Assembly: GCA_030918015.1 (NCBI GenBank) | Contig: JAUPTP010000144.1 | Location: 1-6,393 of the forward strand | DNA: 6,393 nucleotides | Reading direction: 5' to 3' | Source of the DNA: Pseudomonadota bacterium | Lineage (GTDB): Bacteria; Pseudomonadota; Gammaproteobacteria; Burkholderiales; Burkholderiaceae_C | Made by a program: the position numbers and the translations under genes | Shown: piece by piece, positions 5,283 to 6,393 of the stretch | Layout: each line of letters begins with the position of its first letter | Numbering within the stretch: position 1 is the first letter of the stretch | Notes under the pieces: generated by a model | Database searches by the model: none | Seen by the model: only the letters and a program-made list of their open reading frames with translations | Told to the model about the DNA's origin: nothing

Positions 5283-5299
5283 GGCCGGGAGACCCTCAC

Positions 5300-5791
5300 A
5301 TGAAGCACATCATCGCCCTGCTGCTCGAGAACGAGGCCGGCGCGCTGTCGCGCGTCGTCGGCCTGTTCTCGGCCCGCGGCTACAACATCGAGAGCCTGAC
5401 GGTCGCGCCGACGGAGGATCCGTCGCTGTCGCGCATGACCATCGTCACCACCGGCTCCGACGAGGTGATCGAGCAGATCACCAAGCACCTGAACCGCCTG
5501 ATCGAGGTCGTCAAGGTCGTCGACCTGACCGAGGGCAGCTTCACCGCCCGCGAGCTGATGCTCGTGAAGGTGCGTGCCGTCGGCAAGGAGCGCGACGAGA
5601 TGATGCGCATGGCCGACATCTTCCGCGGCCGCATCATCGACGTGACCGACAAGACCTACACCATCGAGCTGACCGGCGACTCGTCCAAGCTCGATGCCTT
5701 CATCGAGGCGGTGGACCGCACCGCCATCCTCGAGACCGTGCGCACCGGTACCAGCGGGATCGGGCGCGGCGAGCGCATCCTGCGTGTTTGA
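5300..5791 (+). CDS. ilvN: Acetolactate synthase small (regulatory) subunit
   Basis: The small subunit binds the IlvB catalytic subunit, raises its activity and confers feedback inhibition, typically by valine. The 163-residue product has the full length of E. coli IlvH and aligns with it throughout. The N-terminal ACT domain (about 2-76) carries [20 protein letters not shown] (8-27), NIESLTVAP (29-37) and SRMTI (44-48). The residues known in IlvH to shape the valine site are kept: Asn11, Gly14, Ser17 and Asn29. This suggests the enzyme is feedback-sensitive. The C-terminal domain (about 84-163) has the conserved ELMLVKV and FRGRIIDVT blocks. ATG at 5300 is preceded by GGGAG (5287-5291) at 8 bases. 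It follows ilvB after 173 structured bases and precedes ilvC by 43. Some annotations would name it ilvH. Confidence 0.97.
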   Translation: MKHIIALLLENEAGALSRVVGLFSARGYNIESLTVAPTEDPSLSRMTIVTTGSDEVIEQITKHLNRLIEVVKVVDLTEGSFTARELMLVKVRAVGKERDEMMRMADIFRGRIIDVTDKTYTIELTGDSSKLDAFIEAVDRTAILETVRTGTSGIGRGERILRV

Positions 5792-5814
5792 TTCGTCCCC
5801 GCTACAGACTCAAC

Positions 5815-5828
5815 TACGGAATACGGAA
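5815..5828 (+). repeat. Tandem TACGGAA repeat at the ilvC ribosome binding site
   Basis: TACGGAA occurs twice in direct succession (5815-5821 and 5822-5828). The second copy, with the next G, supplies the GGAAG (5825-5829) that serves as ilvC ribosome binding site 5 bases before its ATG. The first copy gives a second, more distant GGAA. Confidence 0.55.
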
Positions 5829-5834
5829 GTTCCC

Positions 5835-6393
5835 ATGAAGGTTTACTACGACAAGGATGCCGATCTGTCCCTGATCAAGGGCAAGAACGTCTCCATCATC
5901 GGCTACGGCTCGCAAGGCCATGCGCACGCCCAGAACCTGCGTGATTCGGGCGTCAACGTCACCGTCGGCCTGCGCCGCAGCGGCGCGTCCTGGGCCAAGG
6001 CCGAAGGCGCTGGCTTGAAGGTCGCCGAGGTCAAGGAGGCTGTCGCCGCCGCCGACCTGGTCATGATCCTGCTGCCGGACGAGAACATCCCCGACGTCTA
6101 CAAGAACGACGTCGAGCCGAACATCAAGAAGGGCGCCACGCTGGCCTTCGCCCACGGCTTCAACGTGCACTACAACCAGGTCGTGCCGCGCGCCGATCTG
6201 GACGTGGTCATGGTCGCACCGAAGGGCCCGGGCCACACCGTGCGCTCCGAGTACCTGAAGGGCGGCGGCGTGCCGTCGCTGATCGCCGTCTACCAGGACG
6301 TGTCGGGCAAGGCCAAGGACATCGCGCTGTCGTATGCCGCGGCCAACGGCGGCACCAAGGGTGGCGTGATCGAGACCAACTTCCGCGAAGAGA
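5835..6393 (+). CDS. ilvC: Ketol-acid reductoisomerase, class I (3' end outside window)
   Basis: IlvC converts acetolactate or acetohydroxybutyrate by Mg-dependent alkyl migration and NADPH-dependent reduction to the dihydroxy acids, the second step of branched-chain amino acid synthesis. The first 186 codons are present and the frame runs off the window edge. The N-terminal Rossmann domain shows GYGSQG (23-28), then [21 protein letters not shown] (33-53), whose Arg47/Arg48 and Ser52 fit the NADPH 2'-phosphate loop. Further class I blocks are LLPDE (79-83), [10 protein letters not shown] (104-113) with the conserved His108, and [11 protein letters not shown] (127-137). The visible part ends at TNFREE (181-186), a few residues before the expected metal-binding Asp and Glu. 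The start at 5835 has GGAAG upstream. The sequence resembles the short form of about 338 residues. Confidence 0.97.
   Translation, partial: MKVYYDKDADLSLIKGKNVSIIGYGSQGHAHAQNLRDSGVNVTVGLRRSGASWAKAEGAGLKVAEVKEAVAAADLVMILLPDENIPDVYKNDVEPNIKKGATLAFAHGFNVHYNQVVPRADLDVVMVAPKGPGHTVRSEYLKGGGVPSLIAVYQDVSGKAKDIALSYAAANGGTKGGVIETNFREE

Larger units (their letters stand above)
5127..5299 (+). other. Structured 173-base spacer between ilvB and ilvN
   Basis: No gene or convincing promoter is seen here; TTGACA at 5229-5234 lacks a -10. The RNA could form three successive elements. The first is a hairpin right after the ilvB stop (5131-5136 with 5151-5156). The second is a compact three-way junction (5171-5209). 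The third is a long hairpin (5244-5282) ending just before the ilvN ribosome binding site at 5287-5291. None is followed by a T-run. The spacer may set the relative output of the two subunits or mark a processing point, but this is inference. Confidence 0.45.

Noticed and set aside
5181..5296. Cobalamin-riboswitch-like pieces in the ilvB-ilvN spacer: GGGAAGCGCCGGTG near 5181 and GCCGGGAGACC near 5284
   Set aside because: The conserved CCCGCAACTGT-type core is missing, the first piece is better explained by the local three-way junction, and the second contains the ilvN Shine-Dalgarno sequence. A covariance-model search for the cobalamin riboswitch would settle it; a significant hit would overturn this rejection.

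Overview
The window is a high-GC (by eye about two thirds G+C or more) chromosomal segment with strong third-position GC bias. The protein families and gene order point to a betaproteobacterium of the Burkholderiales, probably near Rubrivivax, Leptothrix or Ideonella. This placement rests on remembered family resemblance, not on a search.

Two divergent gene groups flank a 270-base intergenic region (3063-3332). Leftward, on the minus strand and in transcription order, are an ECF-type sigma factor (3062-2460), a DUF3619 single-pass membrane protein (2463-1915), a DUF3106 exported protein (1918-1043), an RDD-family membrane protein (967-407) and the diacylglycerol kinase DgkA (387-4). The first three overlap by 4 bases at each junction (GTGA and ATGA), so they look translationally coupled. 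The RDD gene follows after 75 bases and dgkA after a further 19.

Rightward, on the plus strand, is the branched-chain amino acid operon: ilvB (acetolactate synthase large subunit, 3333-5126), ilvN (regulatory small subunit, 5300-5791) and ilvC (ketol-acid reductoisomerase, 5835 to beyond the window edge). IlvB and IlvN together make acetolactate or acetohydroxybutyrate. IlvC then isomerises and reduces these toward valine, leucine and isoleucine.

The divergent region holds a good sigma70-type promoter for ilvBNC, a weaker extended -10 for the sigma gene, two perfect inverted repeats and a 10-bp RNA hairpin in the ilv leader. The 173-base ilvB-ilvN spacer is rich in potential RNA structure, including a compact three-way junction.

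The gene content is mostly ordinary housekeeping. The points most worth a second look are: (1) the coupled sigma/membrane/periplasmic trio, which has the architecture of an envelope-sensing sigma module without a recognised anti-sigma domain; (2) the structured ilv leader and ilvB-ilvN spacer; (3) a C8 tract and a tiny overlapping ORF at the start of the RDD gene. No mobile elements, CRISPR arrays, tRNA or rRNA genes were seen.
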